The position numbers were made by a program, and so were the translations under genes. DNA of 25,940 bases. Source: an uncultured Lachnospiraceae bacterium (GTDB taxonomy: Bacteria > Bacillota > Clostridia > Lachnospirales > Lachnospiraceae). The notes under the pieces are model-generated. The model searched no databases and had not been told where the DNA came from. It saw nothing but the letters and a program-made list of their open reading frames with translations. This document shows positions 1 through 7,853 of this stretch, in pieces (the first letter of the stretch is position 1; each line of letters begins with the position of its first letter). Location of the stretch: assembly GCA_910586025.1 (NCBI GenBank), contig CAJUIO010000042.1:2920-28859 (forward strand). Direction: 5' to 3'.

Positions 1-173
1 CCAACCAGGCCATGCAGTCGGCCGGCGTGTCGGTGGCGGCGGCTACCAACGTTACCGCGGCTACCATCAAATCGGCGTCCGTGGTGGTTGCGACCGTTCC
101 GATCCTGTGTGTATACCCCTTCGTTCAGAAATACTTTGTGAAGGGTGTTATGATCGGAGGCGTTAAAGGTTAA
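1..173 (+). CDS. carbohydrate ABC transporter permease, C-terminal end (partial)
   Basis: The reading frame enters the window at base 3 and ends with TAA at 171-173, giving 56 residues. The end reads SVVVATVPILCVYPFVQKYF followed by VKGVMIGGVKG. This is the familiar C-terminus of inner-membrane permeases of CUT1 sugar transporters (LplC/MalG-like): a last transmembrane helix, a Pro-Phe-x-Gln-Lys-Tyr/Phe segment, then a short Gly-rich cytoplasmic tail. The substrate-binding lipoprotein follows 121 bases downstream in the same direction, so the two very likely belong to one transporter operon. A partner permease (LplB-like) would be expected just upstream, outside the window. Family is well supported; the sugar is inferred only from the alpha-galactosidase nearby. 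Confidence 0.85.
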   Translation, partial: NQAMQSAGVSVAAATNVTAATIKSASVVVATVPILCVYPFVQKYFVKGVMIGGVKG

Positions 174-294
174 CTTTGCATGAAAGGACGGCTCTGGGTT
201 AAAAGTAACGGTTTTTATGTGTGGGCTTTGAGGGCTTTGCCGGAAAAAGTCCGCATAAAAAATAATAAATTCTTTATTCAAAGGGAGGAATACC

Positions 295-1959
295 ATGAAG
301 AAACGAATAGTGGCACTTTTGTTATCGGCAGTAATGGCAGTGGGAACGCTGGCAGGCTGCGGCGGCGGTTCCGATAAGGGAGCGGCGGATCAGGGAACAT
401 CATCCAAACAGGAGGCATCCGGCCCGGAGCAGTCTGAAGGCGCAGAAGCACAGACACCTGTTTCCGATGAGAAGATCGACGTGCTGAACCAGTCGGAGAC
501 CATGAGGATGACTGTGGTATGTCTGCAAGGCTATACCCAGCCGGACAGCCAGATCGAGCAGTGGCTGGAGGAACGCTACAATCTGGATATCACCGTTGTG
601 GCATTGCCCGGATGGTCGGATGCGACGGCAAAGATCACTCTGCTGATGACGGATGAGACACAGAGACCGGATATCATCTGGTGGTGGAACATGGAGGAGG
701 ACTTTGTGAAGTGGGTTGATGCGGGACTGCTGGTAGACGTGGCTCCTTATATGGAGAAATACACGGTTATGCGTGACTACTATAATGATGTGGATCCCAC
801 TGTTCTGTTCTATGCGGCCAGCGATGACGGCGCGATCTACAGGATTCCCGGCGATGTGGCAGAGCCATGCTGTGAGACGCTCTGGATCAGACAGGACTGG
901 CTGGATAACCTGGGACTGCAGGTTCCCACCACGCTTGACGAGCTGGAAGACGTGCTTTATGCCTTTACCAATGACGATCCTGACGGAAACGGCGTGAAGG
1001 ACACCTACGGACTTGGCGGGGACGGTTACGATATCAGAAGCTTCTGGCCCTGGATTCAGGGAAGCGGCGAGGGTTATGGAAAAGACGGCTTTGTGAGGAA
1101 GGCGGACGGAACCTATGTATATGGCGCGGCTACGGAAGACCGCAGAATCTGGCTTGAGAGAGTTGCCAAGCTCTATGCGGACGGCGTGATCACGCCCAAC
1201 ATCATCACCGATACGGACAGAGACGAGGAGATGGCTAACGGCGGCTTTGGCGTAACCTACAGCTGGGTAAACTACAACAATCCCTCCAACGGCACCATGA
1301 AGTCCTTCTATGCAACCAATCCGGATGCGAAGTGGGTACCCATTGACATGGTGAAGGGAGACAACGGCAACCCGCAGGATAATCCTTGCTCCGTACCGGC
1401 ATGGTGCTATTTCGGTATCACAAACGTATGCTCTGACCCGGAGAGGGCTTATGCGATCTGGGATGACATGGCTCAGCCTGAGAACTACGTTCACAGAAGA
1501 TTCGGCGTGGAGGGCGAGCACTATAAGGATAATGGCGACGGAACCTATGAATTCATCATAACAGGTGACAGCGAGGAGAATAACACACAGAATATCGGTA
1601 TCAAGCTGTTCCAGGATCTGTTTGCGAGAAAAGACGAATACAACATTGACAACTCAAAGGAGACCTCCGAGCTGTTTGAAAAGGTAATCGCAAACAGTCG
1701 TGACGCTGCCAAGATGCTGGTTGAGAAGAAGAACCCTGCGGCTTATGTGGTGAACAACGAGCTGGGGACGGACGTCGGAGATATTTCCAAGGAATATATG
1801 TGGAGCGTGATCGGCGGAAGCAAATCCGTTGACAGCTGGGATTCCTATATCAAGGATCTGGAGGATGCGGGTCTTTTGGAGATGACTGACGAGATGACCG
1901 CACTGCAGAACGAACAGTCGGCACAGCTCGAGGAGTATCTGAAGACACATGAAAACTAA
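295..1959 (+). CDS. extracellular solute-binding lipoprotein of a sugar ABC transporter (LplA-like)
   Basis: A 554-residue lipoprotein that should capture an oligosaccharide outside the cell and hand it to the permease encoded upstream. The N-terminus is a lipoprotein signal: MKKR, a hydrophobic stretch, then the lipobox LAGC with the lipidated cysteine at residue 22, followed by a Gly/Ser/Asp/Glu-rich linker to about residue 60. The body carries family 1 solute-binding features, including a WWW-rich segment (RPDIIWWWNMEEDFVKW), a calcium-loop-like DDPDGNGVKDTYGL segment and several aromatic residues suited to sugar stacking. Its length fits the large LplA-type proteins (about 500-560 residues). 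The start is set by GGGAGG, 8 bases before the ATG. No dedicated ATPase gene is seen; such transporters often share an MsmK/UgpC-type ATPase. Likely substrate is an alpha-galactoside, inferred from the GH36 gene that follows. Confidence 0.9.
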   Translation: MKKRIVALLLSAVMAVGTLAGCGGGSDKGAADQGTSSKQEASGPEQSEGAEAQTPVSDEKIDVLNQSETMRMTVVCLQGYTQPDSQIEQWLEERYNLDITVVALPGWSDATAKITLLMTDETQRPDIIWWWNMEEDFVKWVDAGLLVDVAPYMEKYTVMRDYYNDVDPTVLFYAASDDGAIYRIPGDVAEPCCETLWIRQDWLDNLGLQVPTTLDELEDVLYAFTNDDPDGNGVKDTYGLGGDGYDIRSFWPWIQGSGEGYGKDGFVRKADGTYVYGAATEDRRIWLERVAKLYADGVITPNIITDTDRDEEMANGGFGVTYSWVNYNNPSNGTMKSFYATNPDAKWVPIDMVKGDNGNPQDNPCSVPAWCYFGITNVCSDPERAYAIWDDMAQPENYVHRRFGVEGEHYKDNGDGTYEFIITGDSEENNTQNIGIKLFQDLFARKDEYNIDNSKETSELFEKVIANSRDAAKMLVEKKNPAAYVVNNELGTDVGDISKEYMWSVIGGSKSVDSWDSYIKDLEDAGLLEMTDEMTALQNEQSAQLEEYLKTHEN

Positions 1960-1999
1960 AGCTTAAAATAGAACTGACTTGTAACGGGTCATAGCGATG

Positions 2000-2046
2000 A
2001 AAGCCCTGTGGAGGACACTGAAATTGTTTCCCATGGGGCTTTTGTC
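2000..2046 (+). terminator. probable intrinsic terminator of the sugar transporter operon
   Basis: AAAGCCCTGTGG (2000-2011) can pair with CCATGGGGCTTT (2031-2042) over 12 base pairs, including two G-U pairs, with a 19-base loop. The stem runs into TTTTGTCT. It lies 40 bases after the binding-protein stop. The loop is long and the T-run short, so efficiency is uncertain. Confidence 0.5.
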
Positions 2047-2049
2047 TAA

Positions 2050-2211
2050 ACATTCATGCGCCGCTTTGCGGCGCTCCACCACGCATGAAAGCCGATTGCA
2101 CCTGCAATCGCCGCCGGTATTCGTATTCCGGGCTATCGCCCTACATACTCATACCGGCTTGCCCGTCCAATGTCCATGTGGCTGTGCGTGTAAACACGCC
2201 CATCCCCATGG
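2050..2211. repeat. cluster of nested palindromes in the gap before alpha-galactosidase 1
   Basis: Four consecutive dyads fill this stretch. (a) TTCATGCG (2053-2060) with CGCATGAA (2082-2089), enclosing GCGCCGC-TTT-GCGGCGC (2058-2074). (b) CGATTGCA-CC-TGCAATCG (2093-2110). (c) A 46-base symmetric palindrome, 2113-2158: GCCGGTAT, GTAT and GGGC on the left pair with GCCC, ATAC and ATACCGGC on the right, with a TATC tetraloop and equal-sized internal loops. (d) GCGTGT-AA-ACACGC (2186-2199) inside CCATG/CATGG (2174-2178, 2207-2211). No convincing coding frame or promoter is seen in the 302-base gap. It resembles dispersed intergenic palindromic elements of REP type, but a second copy in this window is not evident. 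Confidence 0.55.
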
Positions 2212-2261
2212 CCGCTGTTCGGGGCTTTCATAATAAAAACCGGAAAGGAGTGTGAGTTTAG

Positions 2262-4466
2262 ATGGGTATTATTTATGATGAGACGGGGAGGGTGTTTAAG
2301 CTGGATACGCCTCATACCAGTTACATGATGGGGATTGCGGACGAGGAAGGGTTTCTGGGACATATTTATTATGGAAAGCGCATTTCGTCCTGTGACGTGA
2401 GCTATCTGCTGAGGATTCAGGAGCCGCCCTTTGTGCCCTCCAAAAACAACGGGGACAGGATTTCCTTCCTGGATGCCTTTCCCATGGAATATCCCACCCA
2501 CGGAATCGGGGATTTCAGGGAGGCGGCATTGAGAATCCGGACACAGGGAGGGCATAAGGCATGCGCGCTGACCTATGTATCCCACAGGATTTATGAGGGA
2601 AAGAAGAAGCTTCCGGGCCTTCCGGCTTCTTTTGCGGGAGAGGGAGAATGCGAAACCCTGGAGATTGTCTGCCGGGACAAAAGCCTTGGCCTTGAGGCGG
2701 TGCTGTCCTATTCGGTATTCGAGGATTCGGATGTGACTGCACGTCATGTGGAGATTCGAAATCAGGGGGGAGAAAAGCTCTGGCTGGAAAAGGTGTCTTC
2801 CATGTCGCTGGATATGGATAACCGGGATTTTGAGGCGCTCACGCTTCACGGCTCCTGGGCCAGGGAGTGTCACAGGCAGACCGGAAGGCTGGGAAACGGA
2901 TTCAGGGGTATTGCCTCCCGCAGGGGGATGTCCGGACATCAGGATCATCCTTTTATGGCGCTGGTGACAGAGCATACCACGCAGGAGCGGGGCGAGGTTT
3001 ACGGCGTTCAGCTGATGTACTCCGGAAGCTATGAAATTCTGGCTGATGTAAGCCAGCATAATACGGTGAGGTGGCAGGCGGGGCTTGAGAGCCAGGATTT
3101 CTGCTGGGAGCTGAATCCGGGGGAGAGCTTCTGCGCACCGGAGGCATTGCTGATCTATTCGGACCGGGGGCTGGACGGAATGACTGCGGACTTCCATGAT
3201 TTTATCAGGGAGCATGTGATCCGGGGAAAGTATAAAAATCGAAAGCGCCCGGTTCTCATCAACAACTGGGAAGCGACATATTTTGACTTTAATACGGAAA
3301 AGCTCCTCTCCATTGCCAAAGAAGCGGCGGGATTGGGAATCGAGATGCTGGTGATGGACGACGGCTGGTTCGGGCACCGCAGCCGGGCGGACAGCTCTCT
3401 CGGAGACTGGTATGTGAACGAGGAAAAGCTTCCCGGCGGTCTTCCCCGTCTTGTGGAGGAGGTAAACAGGCTCGGACTCAAGTTCGGCATCTGGTTTGAG
3501 CCGGAGATGATCTCTCCGGAGTCCGAGCTCTACCGGAAGCATCCCGACTGGGCCATTGCGGTGCCGGGCAGAACGCCTTCCATGGCAAGGGAACAGCTGG
3601 TACTGGATTTCTCCCGCCCGGAGGTGGTGGAAGGAATCTGGGAACAGATGGAGGCTGTTCTGAAAAGCGCCAATATCGAGTATGTGAAATGGGATATGAA
3701 CCGGCCTCTATGTGATCTGGGGAGTGCGGCGCTGCCGCCGCAGCGGCAGGGCGAGCTGCTCCACAGATATATGCTGGGCGTTTATGAGCTGCAGGAGCGT
3801 CTGGTGACAAGGTTCCCGGATATTCTTCTGGAAAACTGTGCCAGCGGAGGCGGACGGTATGATGCGGGCATGCTGTATTACAGCCCGCAGATCTGGTGCT
3901 CGGACGATACGGATGCCATAGAGCGTCTGGCGATCCAGGAAGGGACGGCAATGCTCTACCCGCTCTCCACCATGGGAGCCCATGTGAGCGACTGCCCCAA
4001 CCATACGATTGGAAGAACCACGCCCTTTGAGACGAGAGGGTATGTGGCCCTTGCCGGAACCTTTGGCTATGAGCTGGACGTGACAAGAATTCCGGAGACG
4101 GACAGAGAGCAGATCCCGGGGCAGATCGCCCTTTATCACAAGTACAATGACCTGGTGAGGGAGGGAGATTACTACCGGATTTCCTCTGCGGCCCAAAGCT
4201 GCGGCTGTGACTGCTGGCAGGTGGTGTCGAAGGATAAGAAGGAGAGCATGGTCACAGTGATTCAGGTTCTGTGCGCACCCGGAAACCGCACCCGGATTCT
4301 GCACCTGAAAGGGCTGGATCCCGAGAAGAGATACAGGATCGATGGAGAGGACACCCTCATAAAGGGGGACAGCCTCATGTATGCGGGACTTCCCGTGCCG
4401 GCCATGAAGGGGGATTTTGCGGGGAAGGTGATGCATCTTGTGGCGGAGAATGATAAGACCAAATAG
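2262..4466 (+). CDS. alpha-galactosidase, GH36 (copy 1)
   Basis: A 734-residue cytoplasmic enzyme expected to remove terminal alpha-1,6-galactose from melibiose, raffinose or stachyose. It has no signal peptide, matching import of intact oligosaccharides by the transporter upstream. GH36 landmarks are clear: the N-terminal beta-sandwich start (FKLDTPHTSYMMG), INNWEATYFDF and VMDDGWFG in the barrel, the catalytic nucleophile in KWDMNRPL (Asp478) and the acid/base aspartate in CSDDTDAIERL (Asp548). Its length and these positions match, from memory, the tetrameric bacterial AgaA group (about 730 residues). The start is set by AAGGAG 11 bases upstream and by exact alignment of the first 17 residues with copy 2 at 19114. 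The palindrome cluster before it may affect expression. Function of the family is certain; exact substrate is inferred. Confidence 0.96.
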   Translation: MGIIYDETGRVFKLDTPHTSYMMGIADEEGFLGHIYYGKRISSCDVSYLLRIQEPPFVPSKNNGDRISFLDAFPMEYPTHGIGDFREAALRIRTQGGHKACALTYVSHRIYEGKKKLPGLPASFAGEGECETLEIVCRDKSLGLEAVLSYSVFEDSDVTARHVEIRNQGGEKLWLEKVSSMSLDMDNRDFEALTLHGSWARECHRQTGRLGNGFRGIASRRGMSGHQDHPFMALVTEHTTQERGEVYGVQLMYSGSYEILADVSQHNTVRWQAGLESQDFCWELNPGESFCAPEALLIYSDRGLDGMTADFHDFIREHVIRGKYKNRKRPVLINNWEATYFDFNTEKLLSIAKEAAGLGIEMLVMDDGWFGHRSRADSSLGDWYVNEEKLPGGLPRLVEEVNRLGLKFGIWFEPEMISPESELYRKHPDWAIAVPGRTPSMAREQLVLDFSRPEVVEGIWEQMEAVLKSANIEYVKWDMNRPLCDLGSAALPPQRQGELLHRYMLGVYELQERLVTRFPDILLENCASGGGRYDAGMLYYSPQIWCSDDTDAIERLAIQEGTAMLYPLSTMGAHVSDCPNHTIGRTTPFETRGYVALAGTFGYELDVTRIPETDREQIPGQIALYHKYNDLVREGDYYRISSAAQSCGCDCWQVVSKDKKESMVTVIQVLCAPGNRTRILHLKGLDPEKRYRIDGEDTLIKGDSLMYAGLPVPAMKGDFAGKVMHLVAENDKTK

Positions 4467-4524
4467 AGCGGAGAAAAAATCCGGGACGGTACAAAAACTT
4501 TCGTTCTAATGCAGGGCGGCTTGT

Positions 4525-4530
4525 GATAAT
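4525..4530 (+). promoter_or_regulatory. possible extended -10 (TGT-GATAAT) for the Mrr-like gene
   Basis: TTGTGATAATATAG contains an extended -10 (TG at 4522-4523, GATAAT at 4525-4530) 38 bases before the chosen start at 4569. No good -35 is seen at 16-18 bases upstream. The 102-base gap after the alpha-galactosidase stop shows no clear terminator. Confidence 0.35.
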
Positions 4531-4568
4531 ATAGAGTGGAACATAAAGATAAAGGGGATGTGAAAACA

Positions 4569-5024
4569 ATGAACTCTTCGAATATAACGCTCATATTATC
4601 ATGCGTGCTCCTTCTGTGTGCGGGAACCGCGGCCTTTTTTCTGATCAGAAGGCGCAGGTGCAGAGGAAATATCTTCGAGGACATGGAGGGCCATGAGTTT
4701 GAATTTTTCTGTGCACAGCTCCTCGAAAACCATGGCTTTACGGAAGTGGAGGTCACAAAGGGAAGCGGTGATTACGGTATAGACGTGCTGGCAGAGAAAG
4801 ACGGCGTGACCTACGCCGTTCAGTGTAAGAGATACTCTGCCCCGGTGGGAGTGAAGGCCGTGCAGGAGGCCTATGCGGGCAGGGATTATTACGACAGGAT
4901 GGTGGGAGCCGTGATGACCAATCAGTATTTCACCGCCCCGGCGGTGGAGGCGGCGAAAAAGCTCAAGATCCTGCTGTGGGACGGCGGATATATAGAAAGC
5001 ATGATGGAGGAGCGGAAGCGCTGA
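4569..5024 (+). CDS. membrane-anchored Mrr-type restriction endonuclease-like protein
   Basis: 151 residues. Residues about 5-25 form one transmembrane helix (ITLILSCVLLLCAGTAAFFLI), followed by a basic RRRRCR stop-transfer, so the rest should be cytoplasmic. The remaining 120 residues look like the Mrr catalytic domain of the PD-(D/E)XK fold: GHEFEFFCAQLLENHGF, then GSGDYGIDVLAEKDG supplying the acidic residue, then AVQCKRY supplying the Q-x-K part of the active site, and VMTNQYFTAPAVEAAKKL at the end. The active-site residues look intact. Start at 4569 is preferred because AAAGGGG lies 11 bases upstream; an ATG at 4536 would add 11 polar residues without a site. In such proteins the job is usually unknown; DNA cleavage or processing near the membrane is possible, and no methylase is adjacent. 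Family call is good, role is open. Confidence 0.8.
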   Translation: MNSSNITLILSCVLLLCAGTAAFFLIRRRRCRGNIFEDMEGHEFEFFCAQLLENHGFTEVEVTKGSGDYGIDVLAEKDGVTYAVQCKRYSAPVGVKAVQEAYAGRDYYDRMVGAVMTNQYFTAPAVEAAKKLKILLWDGGYIESMMEERKR

Positions 5025-5036
5025 AAAATCAGCGCT
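5017..5036. other. stem-loop shared by two convergent stop codons
   Basis: AGCGCTGA-AAAA-TCAGCGCT is a perfect 8-base-pair stem with a 4-base loop. The left arm ends with the TGA of the Mrr-like gene (5022-5024) and the right arm begins with the complement of the TGA of the DUF885 gene (5029-5031). Neither side has a T-run, so it may act as an mRNA 3' end stabiliser or weak bidirectional terminator. Confidence 0.7.
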
Positions 5037-6849
5037 CCTGCTGCAGTCTTTCGTTCAGCCCTGTAAAGTCCGCAGGCCCGGTCTCAAGAATAAACTGGTG
5101 GAAGCGATAGGGGGAGAACTCATCTCCCCAGAGAGCTTCCGCTTTTTCTTTCAGAAGAGTTATTTCCAGATATCCCAGGTAATATTTCAGATAGTTTACA
5201 GGCTCCTCCGCGATATACTGATAGATGCTCTGTACGGCGGAGGGGCTGGTGATGCCGATGCTGCGCAGAATTTTTGCGGTCTGCTCTGGAGTGGCTCCGT
5301 CATAATGGATGGCAAGATCCAGCAGAGAGTAGAGGCACAGGTGAATATTGCGGCCAAGGCGGCTGGATTCACAGTAGGCCGCAAGGGGAGAATCGGCCTG
5401 CTGTGAGGATGCGGCATACTGATAGGAGAGATCCTCCACATAGTAGGCCCAGCCCTCCACGTAACCGCCGTAATGCAGAAGATGGCGGACCAGAGGGGCC
5501 CTGCTGCTGTTAAAGTAGAGCTGGCTGTACACGGTCTGGTACAGATGTCCGGGATACCCCTCGTGCGCAAGAGTGGTATAGAGAGTCAGGTTATCAGGCC
5601 TGCTTTTACCATTGATATAGATGATATTGTTTTCCATATCGTCGATAGGAGGCGTGAGATAATAAGCCGGACTGCAGTAATCCTCCATGGAGGGAGAAAC
5701 CTGCTTGACCGTGACGGAGGTTTTGAAGGAACCGTCCTTCGAGGGAAAAGGAGGAAAGTCCTCGCTCATCATGCCTTGCAGATCCTTCAGCATCTGAGAG
5801 GGCTCCGTAAGGGGCAGATCCAGAGAGGGAACCAGGGAGGAATCCGCAAGCTGAGGGTATTTTGCGATCAGGGCAAGCATGGCATTATAATTCTTCTGAA
5901 AGTCCTCATACAGGAGTCTCTTGATCTCCGAAACGGGACGGTCGCTTCCCGTGGAGGAGGAGAGCAGATATTCATAATATTCTCGCCCCTGGGGGAAATA
6001 GTAGAGCCCCTGGGAATTTTCGCCTTTTCCCTCCAGAACCGTGAAGGTGTCGGCGGCCTGCTCGTAAGCGGGCTGCAGCACGGTCACAAGGAGCCTGTCG
6101 TTTTCGGAAATATAATAGTCGGCCTCCTGCCTGGACAGCTCGCCGTCCTGAACCAGCTTTGCGACGCGCTCCTCAAAGGTGGTGTGGAGAAAATGCGTTC
6201 CCTGGGAGAGGAGCTTTTTGTCCATGATGGAGTCACACTGTTTGATTACCTTGGCCGCGGAATAATCTGCCATAAAAAGCCCGGCATCCGCCTTTTCCGC
6301 CTCATACTGCAAAAGGCCCTCCAGATATTCGTCTGTCTGATCCAGAATGGAGAGATAATTTTCCACATCCTCTTTTCTGCGGAAGGTGTAATCCGCAAGA
6401 AGAATGGGGAGATTGGACTGGATACCGGAGCCCGGTGAGAAGGGCTCGTCATAATAATGGAAATTGGATCCGGCAAGGCGTCTTTCCAGATAGCGGACAA
6501 GGAGCCCGAAGGCAAAGGCATCCTCGCCGTCAAGTCTTTCCGGCGAAATGCGGGACAGGGATGCGAGGGCGCTTCGGATTTCCCCGGAATTGTCCGCAGC
6601 CTCGCTTCCCGGTGTATACAGGGACAGGGAACCGGCAGCTTCGATTCCATAGTTTTCAGGGTAAGCCAGGGTGTAATGAAGGCCGAGAGCGTCCCCTGCA
6701 AGCTCGGAACGAAATAAAGATTCCGAAAATCTCCGGAACCGTATCTGATCCCCCCGGACGAGATAAATTCCGAGAAAAATCAGGGTGATAATAGAAAGAA
6801 GGGCCAGGCCGTATTGCCACGGCTTTAATTTTATTTGCTTCAACGACAC
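5029..6849 (-). CDS. membrane-anchored DUF885 family metallopeptidase-like protein
   Basis: 606 residues. A single N-terminal signal-anchor (YGLALLSIITLIFLGIYLV, about residues 14-32) should place the protein outside the membrane. The C-terminal half carries the DUF885 signature TLAHEGYPGHLYQ (HEGYPGH near residue 430) and, about 35 residues later, YVEGWAYYVEDL, the pattern expected for two zinc-binding histidines and a downstream glutamate. Members are thought to be zinc peptidases; substrate is not known to me. The start is GTG, supported by GAGG 8 bases upstream; no in-frame ATG lies near. It is transcribed towards the Mrr-like gene with a 4-base gap and away from transketolase, so it is probably monocistronic. 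The 158-base divergent gap shows only weak -10-like sequences on this strand. Confidence 0.85.
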   Translation of the reverse strand: MSLKQIKLKPWQYGLALLSIITLIFLGIYLVRGDQIRFRRFSESLFRSELAGDALGLHYTLAYPENYGIEAAGSLSLYTPGSEAADNSGEIRSALASLSRISPERLDGEDAFAFGLLVRYLERRLAGSNFHYYDEPFSPGSGIQSNLPILLADYTFRRKEDVENYLSILDQTDEYLEGLLQYEAEKADAGLFMADYSAAKVIKQCDSIMDKKLLSQGTHFLHTTFEERVAKLVQDGELSRQEADYYISENDRLLVTVLQPAYEQAADTFTVLEGKGENSQGLYYFPQGREYYEYLLSSSTGSDRPVSEIKRLLYEDFQKNYNAMLALIAKYPQLADSSLVPSLDLPLTEPSQMLKDLQGMMSEDFPPFPSKDGSFKTSVTVKQVSPSMEDYCSPAYYLTPPIDDMENNIIYINGKSRPDNLTLYTTLAHEGYPGHLYQTVYSQLYFNSSRAPLVRHLLHYGGYVEGWAYYVEDLSYQYAASSQQADSPLAAYCESSRLGRNIHLCLYSLLDLAIHYDGATPEQTAKILRSIGITSPSAVQSIYQYIAEEPVNYLKYYLGYLEITLLKEKAEALWGDEFSPYRFHQFILETGPADFTGLNERLQQER

Positions 6850-6955
6850 GGATGAAACCTCGGGATGTGCGCTTTCTAAATCATATGAAAAAAGGAAGCA
6901 AGAAATGAGAAATAATTCATACGATTCGGATATAGACGAGGGTTTGGAAATATGT

Positions 6956-6961
6956 TAAGAT
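6956..6961 (+). promoter_or_regulatory. possible extended -10 for the transketolase operon
   Basis: TATGTTAAGAT offers TG (6953-6954) and TAAGAT (6956-6961). A second AT-rich candidate, TATAAA, is at 6973-6978. Neither has a good -35, so the promoter for the downstream run is not fixed. Confidence 0.3.
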
Positions 6962-7007
6962 TTAAGAAGTGTTATAAAATGGTATTTCGACAGGATTGGA
7001 GGTAATC

Positions 7008-7853
7008 ATGAATAATCTGGAACTTAAAAAAACTGCCAATGAAGTGCGCAAGGGCATCGTGACGGCAGTGCACAGCGCAAAGGCGGGACATCCGGGCGGA
7101 TCTCTTTCGGCTGCAGATATCTATACCTATCTGTATTTTGAGGAAATGAACATAGACCCGAAGAACCCGAAGATGGAGGAGAGAGACCGCTTTGTTTTAT
7201 CCAAGGGACACACGGCGCCGGGGCTTTACTCCGCACTGGCAAACAGAGGCTTTTTCCCGGTGGAGGACTTAAAGACTCTCCGTAAGCTGGGTTCTTATCT
7301 GCAGGGACATCCCAGTATGCAGTATATTCCCGGAGTGGACATGTCAAGCGGTTCTTTGGGACAGGGTATTTCCGCGGCGGTGGGAATGGCTCTCGGGGCA
7401 AAGATGGACAACAGGGATGTCCGCGTCTATACGCTTCTTGGGGACGGCGAGATCGAGGAAGGACAGGTCTGGGAGGCTTCCATGTTTGCGGGACACCGCA
7501 AGCTTGACAACCTGGTGGTGATTGTTGACAACAACGGACTTCAGATCGACGGACCTGTTTCGGAGGTTTGTTCTCCTTATCCTATTGATAAAAAGTTCGA
7601 GGCTTTCAATTTCCATGTGATCAATGTGGACGCTCATGATTTTGACGCAATCCGTGCCGCTTTCAAGGAAGCGAGAGAAACAAAGGGAATGCCAACGGCG
7701 ATCATTGCCCACAGCTTAAAGGGCAAGGGCGTCTCCTTCATGGAAGGAAGCGTGGCATGGCACGGCACGGCTCCCAATGACGAGCAGTATGCCGTGGCAA
7801 TGGCTGATCTTGAGAAGATCGGTGAAGAGTTAGACAAGGAGGTGGAAGCGTAA
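7008..7853 (+). CDS. transketolase, N-terminal (thiamine diphosphate) subunit
   Basis: 281 residues, equal to the first domain of a full-length transketolase. It binds thiamine diphosphate: the motif LLGDGEIEEGQVWEA starts with Gly-Asp-Gly at 145-147 and ends in VIVDNNGLQ. Other landmarks are HSAKAGHPGGSLSAADI near the N-terminus, SKGHTAPGLY, GSLGQGISAAVGMA and HSLKGKGVSFME at the end. Together with the next gene it transfers two-carbon ketol units in the non-oxidative pentose phosphate pathway. ATG at 7008 is chosen because GGAGG lies 5 bases before it; the upstream TTG at 6996 sits on that site. The two-gene form is usual in Clostridia and archaea. Confidence 0.96.
   Translation: MNNLELKKTANEVRKGIVTAVHSAKAGHPGGSLSAADIYTYLYFEEMNIDPKNPKMEERDRFVLSKGHTAPGLYSALANRGFFPVEDLKTLRKLGSYLQGHPSMQYIPGVDMSSGSLGQGISAAVGMALGAKMDNRDVRVYTLLGDGEIEEGQVWEASMFAGHRKLDNLVVIVDNNGLQIDGPVSEVCSPYPIDKKFEAFNFHVINVDAHDFDAIRAAFKEARETKGMPTAIIAHSLKGKGVSFMEGSVAWHGTAPNDEQYAVAMADLEKIGEELDKEVEA

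Noticed and set aside
400..1521. Long open frame on the minus strand across the solute-binding protein gene
   Set aside because: It is the antisense shadow of a clear lipoprotein gene, has no ribosome binding site of note and resembles no protein family.
2079..2089. CCACGCATGAA shared by the palindrome block and the Abi upstream RNA (23343-23353)
   Set aside because: An 11-base match is expected many times by chance in a window of this size, and the flanks do not match.
2133..3542. Long minus-strand open frame inside alpha-galactosidase 1, with a similar one at 19555-20673 in copy 2
   Set aside because: Both lie in the same place in two paralogues and reflect shared codon choice in the real gene, not a conserved antisense gene.
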